In this document: positions 24,915 to 31,801 of the stretch, piece by piece | How positions within the stretch are numbered: the stretch's first letter is position 1 | How the letters are laid out: every line of letters starts with the position of its first letter | Assembly: GCA_964636275.1 (NCBI GenBank) | Contig: CAZWRN010000003.1 | Coordinates: 6,705 to 70,704, forward strand | Length of the DNA stretch: 64,000 bases | Reading direction: 5' to 3' | Source of the DNA: CAZWRN01 sp964636275 | Lineage (GTDB): Bacteria; Patescibacteriota; Microgenomatia; Daviesbacterales; UBA10151 | Translations under genes and position numbers: made by a program | Notes under the pieces: generated by a model | Told to the model about the DNA's origin: nothing | Database searches by the model: none | Seen by the model: only the letters and a program-made list of their open reading frames with translations

Positions 24915-24944
24915 AGTATACCTAATTTGAGGCTAACTAGTCAA
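24915..24944 (-). promoter_or_regulatory. rpsP promoter, TTGACT-18-TATACT
   Basis: -35 at 24939-24944 and -10 at 24915-24920 on the minus strand. Predicted start near 24908, about 100 bases before rpsP. Confidence 0.75.
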
Positions 24945-24966
24945 CCGCTAAGATTAATCTAAAAAA

Positions 24967-25638
24967 TTATGGGTTTAATGTCTTGAGAGCATCTGATGCA
25001 GCAGCTTCTTCAGCAATTTGTTTGGAAGAACCTTCCCCTTCTCCGATCTGTTCACCTTGCAAAAAAACTCCTACTTTAAATTCTTTGGCGTGATCCGGTC
25101 CTACAGTCGCCAAAATCTTGTATTTTGGTGATTGCTTGGTTTTGGTTTGAGCCAACTCCTGTAGTGAGGATTTTGCATCTTTTGGTGGCCCACTCTTTAG
25201 CTCCTCTTCAAATAAAGGCAACAGTGAATCGAAAACAAACTCTTTGGCTTTTTCCAATCCTTCAACTAAAAATATTGCCCCAAGAAATGCTTCAAATGTA
25301 TTGGCTAAAAGCTGAGTATTCTCACGTCCTCCACCCATCTCCTCTCCTTTTGAAAGCCGCAAATGCTCGCCTAATCCCAGTATCTGAGCAGCTTTGGCAA
25401 GTGAAGTCGTTTTTACAATATATGAACGTAAATTAGTCAGATCACCTTCTGCATCATGGGGACGAAGATGAAAAAGTTCGGTTGCAACAATTAAAGATAA
25501 AACTGAATCACCTAGAAATTCCAACCTCTCATTGGACTCTTTGACTTCAGGAGATTCGTTTAAAAAAGAACGGTGAGTAAACGCCGTCAAAAATAATGGA
25601 TTTGAATCAATCTTTTGTATTAAATCTATCTTATTCAT
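24967..25638 (-). CDS. rnc: Ribonuclease III
   Basis: RNase III cuts double-stranded RNA, including rRNA precursors. The 223-residue protein has the catalytic signature NERLEFLGDSVLSLIVATEL (Glu, Asp), a second acidic site in NTFEAFLGAIFL (Glu), and a C-terminal dsRNA-binding domain with DAKSSLQELAQ and QIAEEAAASDAL. Length is normal. It lies 42 bases after the ACP-like gene; an acpP-rnc pair is common in bacteria. All catalytic acids are present. Confidence 0.95.
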   Translation of the reverse strand: MNKIDLIQKIDSNPLFLTAFTHRSFLNESPEVKESNERLEFLGDSVLSLIVATELFHLRPHDAEGDLTNLRSYIVKTTSLAKAAQILGLGEHLRLSKGEEMGGGRENTQLLANTFEAFLGAIFLVEGLEKAKEFVFDSLLPLFEEELKSGPPKDAKSSLQELAQTKTKQSPKYKILATVGPDHAKEFKVGVFLQGEQIGEGEGSSKQIAEEAAASDALKTLNP

Positions 25639-25680
25639 GGTAATTAGGCAGAGAAATGTATTTGGTTGAAAGACTCGGGT

Positions 25681-25911
25681 TTATTCAAGACTCAGATCTT
25701 CAATAGCCACTACCAAATCATTTACAGTTCTAAGGCCTTCTATATCAGCTCGATGAAACGTGACTTGAAACTTTTCTGACATATAGTTGATCAGATCAGC
25801 CATTTCAACCGGGCCAATACCTAGATCTTCTGCCAATGAAGCACTAAGATCGATGTCTTGTGGGGTGACACCCAAATGTTTAGCAAATTCAGCAATAACT
25901 TGTTTTTGCAT
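25681..25911 (-). CDS. Acyl-carrier-protein-like protein lacking the phosphopantetheine serine
   Basis: The 76-residue acidic protein aligns over its whole length with bacterial acyl carrier protein: helix I with LGV, then SLAEDLG, helix II and a closing TVNDLVVAIEDL. In ACP the motif after EDLG is ADSLD, where Ser carries 4'-phosphopantetheine. Here it reads IGPVE, so Pro stands at the Ser position and there is no nearby Ser. It therefore cannot be a normal acyl carrier, fitting the absence of fatty-acid synthesis in most CPR. It may be a structural partner of RNase III or another protein. An AAAGGA site lies eight bases before ATG. Confidence 0.8.
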   Translation of the reverse strand: MQKQVIAEFAKHLGVTPQDIDLSASLAEDLGIGPVEMADLINYMSEKFQVTFHRADIEGLRTVNDLVVAIEDLSLE

Positions 25912-25999
25912 GTGAAATCCTTTCTATATCTATCCATTATGATTGGACAGTGATTTTAAATTAGTTGATTGGTAGTCTGCTGTCAACCCTGAAATTTGC

Positions 26000-26380
26000 T
26001 CAGACTACTTCCGATGGATGAGTATCAATCAGTTTACCCAAAACTCCATTGACAAAACTGCCAGATGATTCAGATCCATACTCTTTAGCCAGCTCAACGG
26101 CTTCATCTACCACCACTTTAGTGGGAGCTTTTCTGGAATAAAAAAGCTCATAAATCCCTAGGCGTAAAACTGCTAAATCAACTTTATTGATCTTGTCTAC
26201 TGGCCAGCTTGGAGCGGCTTCAGTAATCAAAGCGTCAATCGCCTCTATCTTCTCAATAACTGCCTGAGAAGCGGCTGAGAATTCCCGTTCAGAGGTATTA
26301 GCTTTGCCAAACTCCACAGAAAAAAGCTCCTGCATAGTTTTAGCTCGCTCAATGTGTCTAGGATCTTTTGATGTTTTCAT
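26000..26380 (-). CDS. nusB: Transcription antitermination protein NusB
   Basis: NusB binds boxA RNA with NusE/S10 in rRNA antitermination. The 126-residue protein has the all-alpha NusB layout: N-terminal RAKTMQELFSVEF, the central PVDKINKVDLAVLRLGIYELF and the C-terminal VVDEAVELAKEYGSESSGSFVNGVLGKL, which is the family signature. Length fits. It follows rpmF on the same strand after 37 bases and precedes the ACP-like gene. No unusual feature is seen. Confidence 0.94.
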   Translation of the reverse strand: MKTSKDPRHIERAKTMQELFSVEFGKANTSEREFSAASQAVIEKIEAIDALITEAAPSWPVDKINKVDLAVLRLGIYELFYSRKAPTKVVVDEAVELAKEYGSESSGSFVNGVLGKLIDTHPSEVV

Positions 26381-26417
26381 AGAGGTATATTAACTAATTT
26401 ACGGAAAAATAACTAGT

Positions 26418-26612
26418 TTAAGCTCGGGTAACAGTAGTGACATCAGTGGCTTTTTTGCCAGCATAAAAACCACATGAGCGGCAGGCCATGTGAGCTAGAG
26501 TTTTAGCATTACAATTTTTGCACACTTCAAGTGGCATGGCGTTTAAAATTATTGATGCTCGTCGTGTTCTTTTTGCCGCTTTGGAATGTCGGCGCTTTGG
26601 TTCATGAGGCAT
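26418..26612 (-). CDS. rpmF: Ribosomal protein L32
   Basis: L32 is a small 50S protein. The 64-residue sequence has the family start MPHEPKRRHSKAAKRTRRAS and a four-Cys zinc ribbon, CKNC near residue 31 and CRSC near residue 45, then GFYAGKKATDV. Zinc-type L32 is the C+ form. A TGATAAAAT extended -10 box nine bases before ATG suggests a near-leaderless mRNA that may include nusB. Confidence 0.95.
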   Translation of the reverse strand: MPHEPKRRHSKAAKRTRRASIILNAMPLEVCKNCNAKTLAHMACRSCGFYAGKKATDVTTVTRA

Positions 26613-26621
26613 AGTGAGAGT

Positions 26622-26630
26622 ATTTTATCA
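26622..26630 (-). promoter_or_regulatory. Extended -10 of rpmF, TGATAAAAT
   Basis: TAAAAT (26622-26627) with a TGA extension, nine bases before ATG 26612. No -35 box is evident. The same nine bases precede tRNA-Tyr. Confidence 0.5.
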
Positions 26631-26668
26631 CACCTGAAGCTAAATATGCTAGCCTCTAGTTTGAAACG

Positions 26669-26770
26669 ATAAATTATAAATTGCAAAGCAATTTTCAAGC
26701 TTCGCTTATAAAGTAAAAATTATAAAACGAGAAAAAAGTCTTATACTTTATCTTTTATACTTTATAATTC
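26669..26770. repeat. Inverted AT-rich repeat spacer between rpmF and recG
   Basis: Words such as TATAAAGTAAAAATTATAAA (26707-26726) face TTTATACTTTATAATTCTC (26753-26771) in inverted order. The spacer shows the same design as the others here but different words. The 3' end of recG is at its right edge. Confidence 0.5.
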
Positions 26771-26771
26771 T

Positions 26772-28865
26772 CTAGTCGGGTGCTGCCTGAGCAGCAATTT
26801 TAGCCAATTCCTGTGCTATCAGTGGGTGATTTTTTAGTTCTGGATCTTCCTGAAGCAATTTTCTGGCAGCTCCGCGAGTTTTTTCGATCAACTCTAAATC
26901 AGCAAATGAGGCAATTTTCAGATCAACTCGTCCGGACTGCTCTTTGCCAAAAATCTGACCACTCCCGCGAATTTTTAAGTCTAATTCAGCCAATTTAAGC
27001 CCATCACTAATCGTTTCCAGGTTTTTTAAACGGTTGTATACATCATTTTCTTCCACCCCAGAAAATAAGAAACAATATGATTGCTTGACTCCCCTGCCCA
27101 CCCGACCTCGCAACTGATGAAGTTGAGCTAAACCAAATCGTTCAGCATTTTCAATCAGCATAATAGTGGCATTTGGCACATCCACGCCCACCTCAATCAC
27201 AGTAGTTGAAACCAAAATATCAAGTAAATGATTTTTAAAATCCTGCAGCACCTGATCTTTTTCTTTTGGTTTTAGCCGGCCATGCAATAACCCCATCCGT
27301 AAATCAGGAAAAATCTCTTTTTGCAGCCGTTCAAATTCATGAATAGCTGCTTTTGCAGAGGCCAGCGTTTCAGAGACCTCAATCAGTGGAGTAATAATAT
27401 AGACCTGATCACCAGCTTTGACCTGTTTATGTAAAAAAGCATAGGCATCATCACGTTTTTTCTTCGGAATCACATGAGTTTTAATCTCCTGACGACCTTT
27501 TGGCAATTCATCTATAATCGACAAGTCTAAATCCCCATAGAGTGTCAAAGCCACAGTTCTCGGAATAGGAGTAGCTGTCATGGTTAAAAAATGCGGCACT
27601 TTGGCTTTATTACGTAGTACACTACGTTGCTCAACCCCAAATCGCTGCTGTTCATCAACTATAATCAGCCCGACATTTTCAGTTGACAATTTATCAGACA
27701 ACAAAGCATGAGTACCAACGATCACCTCGGGATTCCTATCATTTGATACTTTTGATACTTCTGATATCTTTCCCCCCTTCTTCTTAGTAAACTTCTTCGA
27801 CCCTGTATACAACCCGACATAAATACCATAAGGCTCTAGCAAACGCTGTAAATTGGCCTGGTGCTGAAAAGCCAAAATTTCTGTTGGGGCCATGTACATC
27901 GAGCGAAAACCATTCAGATGTGCAATATACGCTATCACAGCTGCCACCACAGTTTTACCAGAACCCACCTCTCCCTGAACCAGACGGTTCATAGGTTGTT
28001 CTCGACTTAAATCTTCACCTATTTCAGAAATCACCCGTAACTGAGCATTAGTTAAACTAAAAGGTAAATTAGCGATAAAATCGGCAATCTGAGCTTTATC
28101 TACTTTAAAAGGGCTGGTCAGAGGCTTTTTTTGCCATTCCAGGCGGGTTTTTGCAGTAGCTAGCTGAATATAGAAGTGCTCATCAAAACCAAGTCTATCG
28201 CGGGCTTTTTGAGCCATTTTTAAAGTTTCTGGCTGATGAATTGTTTTAATGGCCTCTTTCAAGCTCAGCATCTCTCCCCGGATATCGTCTGACAATGGAT
28301 CCTGAATTTCCTCGATCACTTGAGGCAAAAAGAGATTGATCTTCGTCCGAAGCCATTTGGAAGACAATCCTTCAGTTTCCGGATAGACCGCCACCAATCT
28401 ACCGGTATGTAAACTCTCCTTCTCAAGCTGATGACTGACGACTGACGACTGCTGACTTAAAACATCCAGTTTTTCCCAAACCGGAGCAATGATCGACAAC
28501 TTATTTTTATATTTACTAAGCTTTCCTGAAATCTGCAGTCTATCCCCCACCTTAATCGATTTAATCAAAAACTGAGAATTAAACCATGTCAACTGAATTG
28601 GTACTGTCCCATCATTAAAAACAGCCATTGTCAGAATCTTGCGGGTTTTGGTGTAAATATTGCGAATCGACCAAATCTCACCCTGTAGGGTGACTTTTTC
28701 TCCTACCTGAGCTTCTAAGCTGTTTGTCACATTGGAAAAATCATCGTAACGAAAAGGAAAGTGATAAATCAGATCCTTGACCGATAAAAGGCCTAAATTT
28801 TCCAATCTTTTGGCAAAAGTATAGCCAATACCACTGATGGAAGATAAATAAGTATCAAGCTGCAT
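26772..28865 (-). CDS. recG: ATP-dependent DNA helicase RecG
   Basis: RecG remodels stalled forks and Holliday junctions. The 697-residue protein has the N-terminal wedge/OB domain (HFPFRYDDFS, VTLQGEIWSI), Walker A VQGEVGSGKTVVAAV, APTEILAFQH, the DEQQRFGVEQR motif (usually DEQHRFG), TATPIPRT, and C-terminal helicase motifs (STTVIEVGVDVPNATIM, QLRGRVGRG) plus the RecG tail with RGSGQIFGKEQSG. Two stretches look like inserted repeat words: residues ~137-146 (SQQSSVVSHQ) in the linker before the helicase domain, and ~363-373 (KISEVSKVSND) before the IVGTHALL motif. A TATAAT box six bases before ATG predicts a leaderless mRNA. Confidence 0.96.
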   Translation of the reverse strand: MQLDTYLSSISGIGYTFAKRLENLGLLSVKDLIYHFPFRYDDFSNVTNSLEAQVGEKVTLQGEIWSIRNIYTKTRKILTMAVFNDGTVPIQLTWFNSQFLIKSIKVGDRLQISGKLSKYKNKLSIIAPVWEKLDVLSQQSSVVSHQLEKESLHTGRLVAVYPETEGLSSKWLRTKINLFLPQVIEEIQDPLSDDIRGEMLSLKEAIKTIHQPETLKMAQKARDRLGFDEHFYIQLATAKTRLEWQKKPLTSPFKVDKAQIADFIANLPFSLTNAQLRVISEIGEDLSREQPMNRLVQGEVGSGKTVVAAVIAYIAHLNGFRSMYMAPTEILAFQHQANLQRLLEPYGIYVGLYTGSKKFTKKKGGKISEVSKVSNDRNPEVIVGTHALLSDKLSTENVGLIIVDEQQRFGVEQRSVLRNKAKVPHFLTMTATPIPRTVALTLYGDLDLSIIDELPKGRQEIKTHVIPKKKRDDAYAFLHKQVKAGDQVYIITPLIEVSETLASAKAAIHEFERLQKEIFPDLRMGLLHGRLKPKEKDQVLQDFKNHLLDILVSTTVIEVGVDVPNATIMLIENAERFGLAQLHQLRGRVGRGVKQSYCFLFSGVEENDVYNRLKNLETISDGLKLAELDLKIRGSGQIFGKEQSGRVDLKIASFADLELIEKTRGAARKLLQEDPELKNHPLIAQELAKIAAQAAPD
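27741..27768 (-). repeat. Three 9-10 nt words inside recG
   Basis: ATTTGATACT, TTTGATACT and TCTGATATC follow one another within the coding region (coding strand is the complement). They encode the variable segment ISEVSKVSND between helicase motifs. Confidence 0.5.
28427..28457 (-). repeat. AGTCGTC 7-bp tandem inside recG, shared with atpG
   Basis: On the coding strand this is AGTCAGC, two AGTCGTC, AGTCATC and AGC. Its last 24 bases are identical to atpG 42491-42514 and are read in the same frame (QSSVVSHQ). Confidence 0.85.
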
Positions 28866-28871
28866 GGAGCG

Positions 28872-28901
28872 ATTATACTATGAGAAAAAAAATAAGTTTA
28901 A
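28872..28901 (-). promoter_or_regulatory. recG promoter, TTAAAC-18-TATAAT, leaderless spacing
   Basis: Perfect TATAAT (28872-28877), six bases before ATG 28865. The -35 TTAAAC (28896-28901) is weak and overlaps the end of the small upstream frame. Confidence 0.6.
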
Positions 28902-28993
28902 TAAACACCAAAAAGCGGTAGCATTGAGAACATCAGAATTGCGATCACTCCAATGACTGACAAAACTATAAATATTGGCCGATACTTGGTCAT
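28898..28993 (-). CDS. Candidate 31-residue single-pass membrane peptide
   Basis: ATG 28993 to TAA 28898 encodes MTKYRP followed by about 20 hydrophobic residues (IFIVLSVIGVIAILMFSMLP) and LFGVY. The shape is that of a small membrane peptide with a positive N-terminus inside. No family is recognised. Upstream there is only a weak GTGGAT element. It lies just upstream of recG on the same strand, in a 160-base gap otherwise without a gene. Coding is plausible from composition but not proved. Confidence 0.4.
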   Translation of the reverse strand: MTKYRPIFIVLSVIGVIAILMFSMLPLFGVY

Positions 28994-29019
28994 TAATTTA
29001 TCCACATATATATTCTACA

Positions 29020-29048
29020 TTGATTTTTAGATAAAAAAAAGCTAGAGT
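29020..29048 (+). promoter_or_regulatory. Promoter, TTGATT-17-TAGAGT, leaderless spacing
   Basis: -35 at 29020-29025 and -10 at 29043-29048, six bases before ATG 29055. The GTG at 29049 would lie upstream of the transcription start. Confidence 0.6.
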
Positions 29049-29054
29049 GTGAGC

Positions 29055-29372
29055 ATGTTTGCAGGCGATAGAACTTCAGAACATCATTGGATCCCACGCA
29101 AACAACGAAAACCACTGATTCCTTCATGGTCAGAAACACATAGACTTTTTTATCTTCGAGCGACATCTGCAATTATAGGTGCAGGAGCTGCATATGAAAC
29201 AACAAAAGTTTTGAATACTTTCAACAAGCTTTTGATAGGTCAATTATTTCCTGATAACTTAGAATTTCTTTCAAGATTCGAACCGACTGGTTTGGGATTA
29301 TCCGTTCTAGGTGGAGCTTTAGCCGGGTACACAGTTTACGAAATAGCCCGAAGACACAATACTACTTCCTAA
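29055..29372 (+). CDS. Small membrane protein, unknown
   Basis: A 105-residue protein with a charged N-terminal part (about 1-30, with WIPRKQRKP) and two hydrophobic segments (about 36-50 and 80-97). It has no recognised family. ATG 29055 is chosen over GTG 29049 because a promoter (TTGATT-17-TAGAGT) puts the transcription start at this ATG. It is convergent with tyrS and overlaps its last codons by 11 bases. The coding call rests on the promoter, length and composition. Confidence 0.6.
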   Translation: MFAGDRTSEHHWIPRKQRKPLIPSWSETHRLFYLRATSAIIGAGAAYETTKVLNTFNKLLIGQLFPDNLEFLSRFEPTGLGLSVLGGALAGYTVYEIARRHNTTS

Positions 29373-30465
29373 TCAGACTTTCCAATTTTTCTAGCGCCGC
29401 TTTTCTATCGGGTTGTTCAAAATACTTTCTGGCCGGTTCCAATTTATTGATCAACCACTCGGCAACAGCCATTTTCAGATCCTGAGGATGAAGCATTTTA
29501 GAAGCATAATCTTTTTCCAGTGCTTCATAGTCGGTGTATTCTAAATTACCTCCCCATTTTTCCGGACGATTAATTACAAATGAAGTTGGACTGTAAAAAA
29601 TTAAATGTTTCACCCAGTCTAGAATTGGATTAAATTCAACTACACCCTCTGGCGCATAGGCTGCATTAATTTTACGTTTAATCTCAGCAGGATCATCATG
29701 GATAAAAATAGCACTATCTGGCTTGGATTTACTCATTTTCGCGGCCTCCATATCCATCTCTTCTTTGCCAGTATCCGGATTTTTAGTCAAAACAGGTGCT
29801 AACAGACCTTGTAACAAATGCGCATGCAGCCCTACTGGCTTTTTATATCCAAGCTCATTTGCTGCTTCCCTGGCGACAATATGAACATTACGCTGATCTG
29901 TTCCTGCATGAGCTAAATCAATATCCATCATAAATATATCGGCCGATTGCATCGAAGGGTATATCAACATCGCTGAATCTGTCACTTCTGACTCTTTTCG
30001 TCCCATTATCGTAGTAGATCGAATCATTCGAGACAAGGTCGTTGCTTTGGCTACTCTAACTACTGTGGCCCAATAATCTGATCCCATTTTGTCATAGAGT
30101 TCACTACCTAAAATAAATTTAATTTTATCTGGATTTGCTCCAACACATAAAGCTCCGGCTTTAAACGCTTCGATCAGGTAATTTTTCCCAATCCAGGTAG
30201 CAGTTTCCAGCTTTCCATCAAGTTTTTTATTGAGCCAGGCATGCCAATCAGCAATAAAAACGATAGTATGGACACCGGCATCCTGCAGATCTTTAATTTT
30301 CATCAGGGTATACAACCCCTGGCCAATGTGGAGTTTACCTGATACTTCATACCCAATATAGTGTCTCAGCTCTTTACCAGAATCAACCAAAGCACTAAGT
30401 TCTTCTTTAGTTAAAGTTTCCTCCAAATTTCTGGTGATCAGATCAATTTTTTCTTCATTCGTCAT
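29362..30465 (-). CDS. tyrS: Tyrosyl-tRNA synthetase, archaeal/eukaryal type
   Basis: TyrRS charges tRNA-Tyr. The 367-residue protein is a class I enzyme with GKLHIGQ for HIGH and KMSKSKPDSA for KMSKS. Its sequence follows the archaeal/eukaryal TyrRS: IGYEVSGKLHIGQGL, the IFIADWHAWLNKK segment, YPSMQSADIFMMDIDLAHAG, GTDQRNVHIVARE, and a C-terminal HPQDLKMAVAEWLINKLEPAR that parallels Methanocaldococcus TyrRS. The bacterial C-terminal S4-like domain is absent. It could be mistaken for TrpRS, but the YIGYE and DQR motifs favour Tyr. A promoter six bases from ATG predicts a leaderless mRNA. The window also holds a tRNA-Tyr with C1-G72, the archaeal identity pair. Confidence 0.92.
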   Translation of the reverse strand: MTNEEKIDLITRNLEETLTKEELSALVDSGKELRHYIGYEVSGKLHIGQGLYTLMKIKDLQDAGVHTIVFIADWHAWLNKKLDGKLETATWIGKNYLIEAFKAGALCVGANPDKIKFILGSELYDKMGSDYWATVVRVAKATTLSRMIRSTTIMGRKESEVTDSAMLIYPSMQSADIFMMDIDLAHAGTDQRNVHIVAREAANELGYKKPVGLHAHLLQGLLAPVLTKNPDTGKEEMDMEAAKMSKSKPDSAIFIHDDPAEIKRKINAAYAPEGVVEFNPILDWVKHLIFYSPTSFVINRPEKWGGNLEYTDYEALEKDYASKMLHPQDLKMAVAEWLINKLEPARKYFEQPDRKAALEKLESLIRK

Positions 30466-30471
30466 AGGGAT

Positions 30472-30500
30472 ATCTTACGTTCTAGGCTGTAAAAAGACAA
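30472..30500 (-). promoter_or_regulatory. tyrS promoter, TTGTCT-17-TAAGAT, leaderless spacing
   Basis: -35 at 30495-30500, -10 at 30472-30477, ATG at 30465 after six bases. Confidence 0.65.
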
Positions 30501-30503
30501 GCT

Positions 30504-31181
30504 TTAAGGCAAAGTAGTAAAGGTATTATCTCCTGAAGTTGTGGAGTTATTGGCATTATCTTTAGATGTGACCCTGAAATGATAAGTTGTATTTGGCTCT
30601 AAATCAGTAATTTCCAGTGAATGAGAACTTTTTTTGTCACTGCTATCTTTATTGGAACTATAGGAAGTATCTTTCCCGTACTCGACTTTACTATCTGAGT
30701 CTTCATTGGTCTTCCATTCAATAGTGACCTTATTATTTCCAATGTTTACCGATTTTATCTCTGACAAAACCGGGCCACTAGTATCGGTATTTGAAGGCGA
30801 ATTACTTGGACTGGGGCTTGGGCTGGGACTAGGTGAAGGTAAAGGACTGGGTGACAATGATGGTGACACTACAGGGCTTGGAGATATCTTAGCTGTTGGA
30901 GAAGGTGACTGAGTAGGTATACTCTGTGGTTTATCCGGCCCTATAGCAGCCGCCTGTTCAGATATGATTCCTGGTTGCTGGGTTTGAGAATTTTTTGATT
31001 GCGCTCCTAAAACAGAAGCATAATCAGTAGGAGTGGGACTGGGTAAACCCTGAGGTGTATCAGATCCCATAGAAGCTAGAAACACGACCAAACCAAAAAC
31101 AGACAAAATTGCTGCTGTTATTGCTACAGAATAGATATATATATTGCTATTTTTTAGTTCGCTCTTTAACTGATTCCACAT
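30504..31181 (-). CDS. Membrane-anchored surface protein with Ser-Pro linker and FnIII domain
   Basis: A 225-residue protein with a short cytoplasmic tail, one membrane helix (about 16-38), a long Pro/Ser/Thr/Gln-rich linker (about 42-133, including a run of SP dipeptides) and a C-terminal fibronectin type III domain (about 135-225: SGPVLSEIKSVNIGNNKVTI, WKTNEDSDSKVEYG, ITDLEPNTTYHFRVTSKDNA). The topology suggests a stalk that holds the FnIII module away from the cell, for binding or surface structure. The ligand is unknown. It begins just beyond the terminator of the DUF378 gene; a TGGTAGAAT box seven bases before ATG suggests its own leaderless transcript. Confidence 0.82.
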   Translation of the reverse strand: MWNQLKSELKNSNIYIYSVAITAAILSVFGLVVFLASMGSDTPQGLPSPTPTDYASVLGAQSKNSQTQQPGIISEQAAAIGPDKPQSIPTQSPSPTAKISPSPVVSPSLSPSPLPSPSPSPSPSPSNSPSNTDTSGPVLSEIKSVNIGNNKVTIEWKTNEDSDSKVEYGKDTSYSSNKDSSDKKSSHSLEITDLEPNTTYHFRVTSKDNANNSTTSGDNTFTTLP

Positions 31182-31188
31182 CAGAGGT

Positions 31189-31197
31189 ATTCTACCA
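31189..31197 (-). promoter_or_regulatory. Extended -10, TGGTAGAAT, leaderless spacing
   Basis: TAGAAT (31189-31194) with a TGG extension, seven bases before ATG 31181. It abuts the upstream terminator and has no -35 box. Confidence 0.5.
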
Positions 31198-31199
31198 AA

Positions 31200-31227
31200 A
31201 AAATCCCGCCGTATCAGGCGGGATTTT
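31200..31227 (-). terminator. Intrinsic terminator after the DUF378 gene
   Basis: AAAATCCCGCC (31200-31210) pairs perfectly with GGCGGGATTTT (31217-31227) around a six-base loop. On the minus strand a run of T follows. It is the only clear intrinsic terminator I see in the window. Confidence 0.92.
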
Positions 31228-31252
31228 AAATAATTTCTGCTGAATTTTTCAG

Positions 31253-31459
31253 CTATTTTTTAGCGCAGATTTTACATTCAGATTTATGAGTCATCAGTAC
31301 ATACACACCTGAAGCGCCAACTAAAAGATATACAATACTCTCCAAACCAGGCATTCCACCCAGCAACATATTTACTAAATTGTAGCCCAAAGCAGTCAGA
31401 CCCCAGTTGATAGCACCAACTGCAGTTAAAAGGAAGGCAACCATATGCAGCATTTTCAT
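31253..31459 (-). CDS. DUF378 family small membrane protein
   Basis: A 68-residue protein of the DUF378 family (two membrane helices, AINWGLTALGYNLVNMLLGG motif and IVYLLVGASGVYVL), function unknown. A C-terminal CKICAKK tail adds a Cys pair that could bind metal. It has the best initiation signals in the window: a promoter TTGACT-18-TATAGT and a full AAGGAGGTGAT Shine-Dalgarno. A strong terminator follows. The complete single-gene unit suggests high expression. Confidence 0.9.
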   Translation of the reverse strand: MKMLHMVAFLLTAVGAINWGLTALGYNLVNMLLGGMPGLESIVYLLVGASGVYVLMTHKSECKICAKK

Positions 31460-31464
31460 TACTC

Positions 31465-31475
31465 ATCACCTCCTT
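31465..31475 (-). promoter_or_regulatory. Full-length Shine-Dalgarno of the DUF378 gene
   Basis: AAGGAGGTGAT, complementary to the 16S 3' end over 11 bases, ends five bases before ATG 31459. It begins almost at the predicted transcription start (near 31474). Confidence 0.9.
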
Positions 31476-31480
31476 ATTCA

Positions 31481-31510
31481 ACTATAGTTCGGCCCTCTAA
31501 AACAAGTCAA
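31481..31510 (-). promoter_or_regulatory. DUF378 promoter, TTGACT-18-TATAGT
   Basis: -35 at 31505-31510 and -10 at 31481-31486 on the minus strand. Confidence 0.75.
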
Positions 31511-31546
31511 TAGCAGGCCCCCTTCCCCCTACCAAATCCCACAAAA

Positions 31547-31579
31547 TACTAGCTACTAGATACCAGCTACTAGATACTC
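31547..31579. repeat. Short direct repeat, (C)TAGATAC words
   Basis: CTAGCTACTAGATAC and CAGCTACTAGATAC stand in tandem just before the small Cys-motif gene, in the same word style as other spacers. Confidence 0.5.
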
Positions 31580-31585
31580 TATACT
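31580..31585 (+). promoter_or_regulatory. -10 box TATACT, leaderless spacing
   Basis: TATACT ends six bases before ATG 31592. No clear -35 is visible because repeat words fill the position. Confidence 0.5.
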
Positions 31586-31591
31586 TCACTC

Positions 31592-31780
31592 ATGTGTTAC
31601 AACTGCGGATGCCATATGCCAGAAGACGATATGGGACTTGGCTCGGCCGGTAAAGACCCTAAAGGTAAATCCATAACCGAAGAAACTTTCAAAGCAGCAG
31701 CTGAATCTCAGGGAATGACCGTTAAAGAAGCAAAAGAAGAAACTTTAAAATTACTTAAAAAAGAGCTTGGTTATAAATAA
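31592..31780 (+). CDS. Small CYNCGC-motif protein
   Basis: A 62-residue acidic/lysine-rich protein beginning MCYNCGCHMPEDDMG, a Cys-x-x-Cys-x-Cys plus His cluster that could bind zinc or another metal. The rest is a predicted helical pair (EETFKAAAESQGMTVKEAKEETLKLLKKELGY). Similar small proteins starting MCYNCGC are, to my knowledge, frequent in CPR genomes, with no known role. It has its own -10 box at leaderless spacing. Confidence 0.75.
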   Translation: MCYNCGCHMPEDDMGLGSAGKDPKGKSITEETFKAAAESQGMTVKEAKEETLKLLKKELGYK

Positions 31781-31801
31781 TATTTCAAACCCTCGCCTGT
31801 T

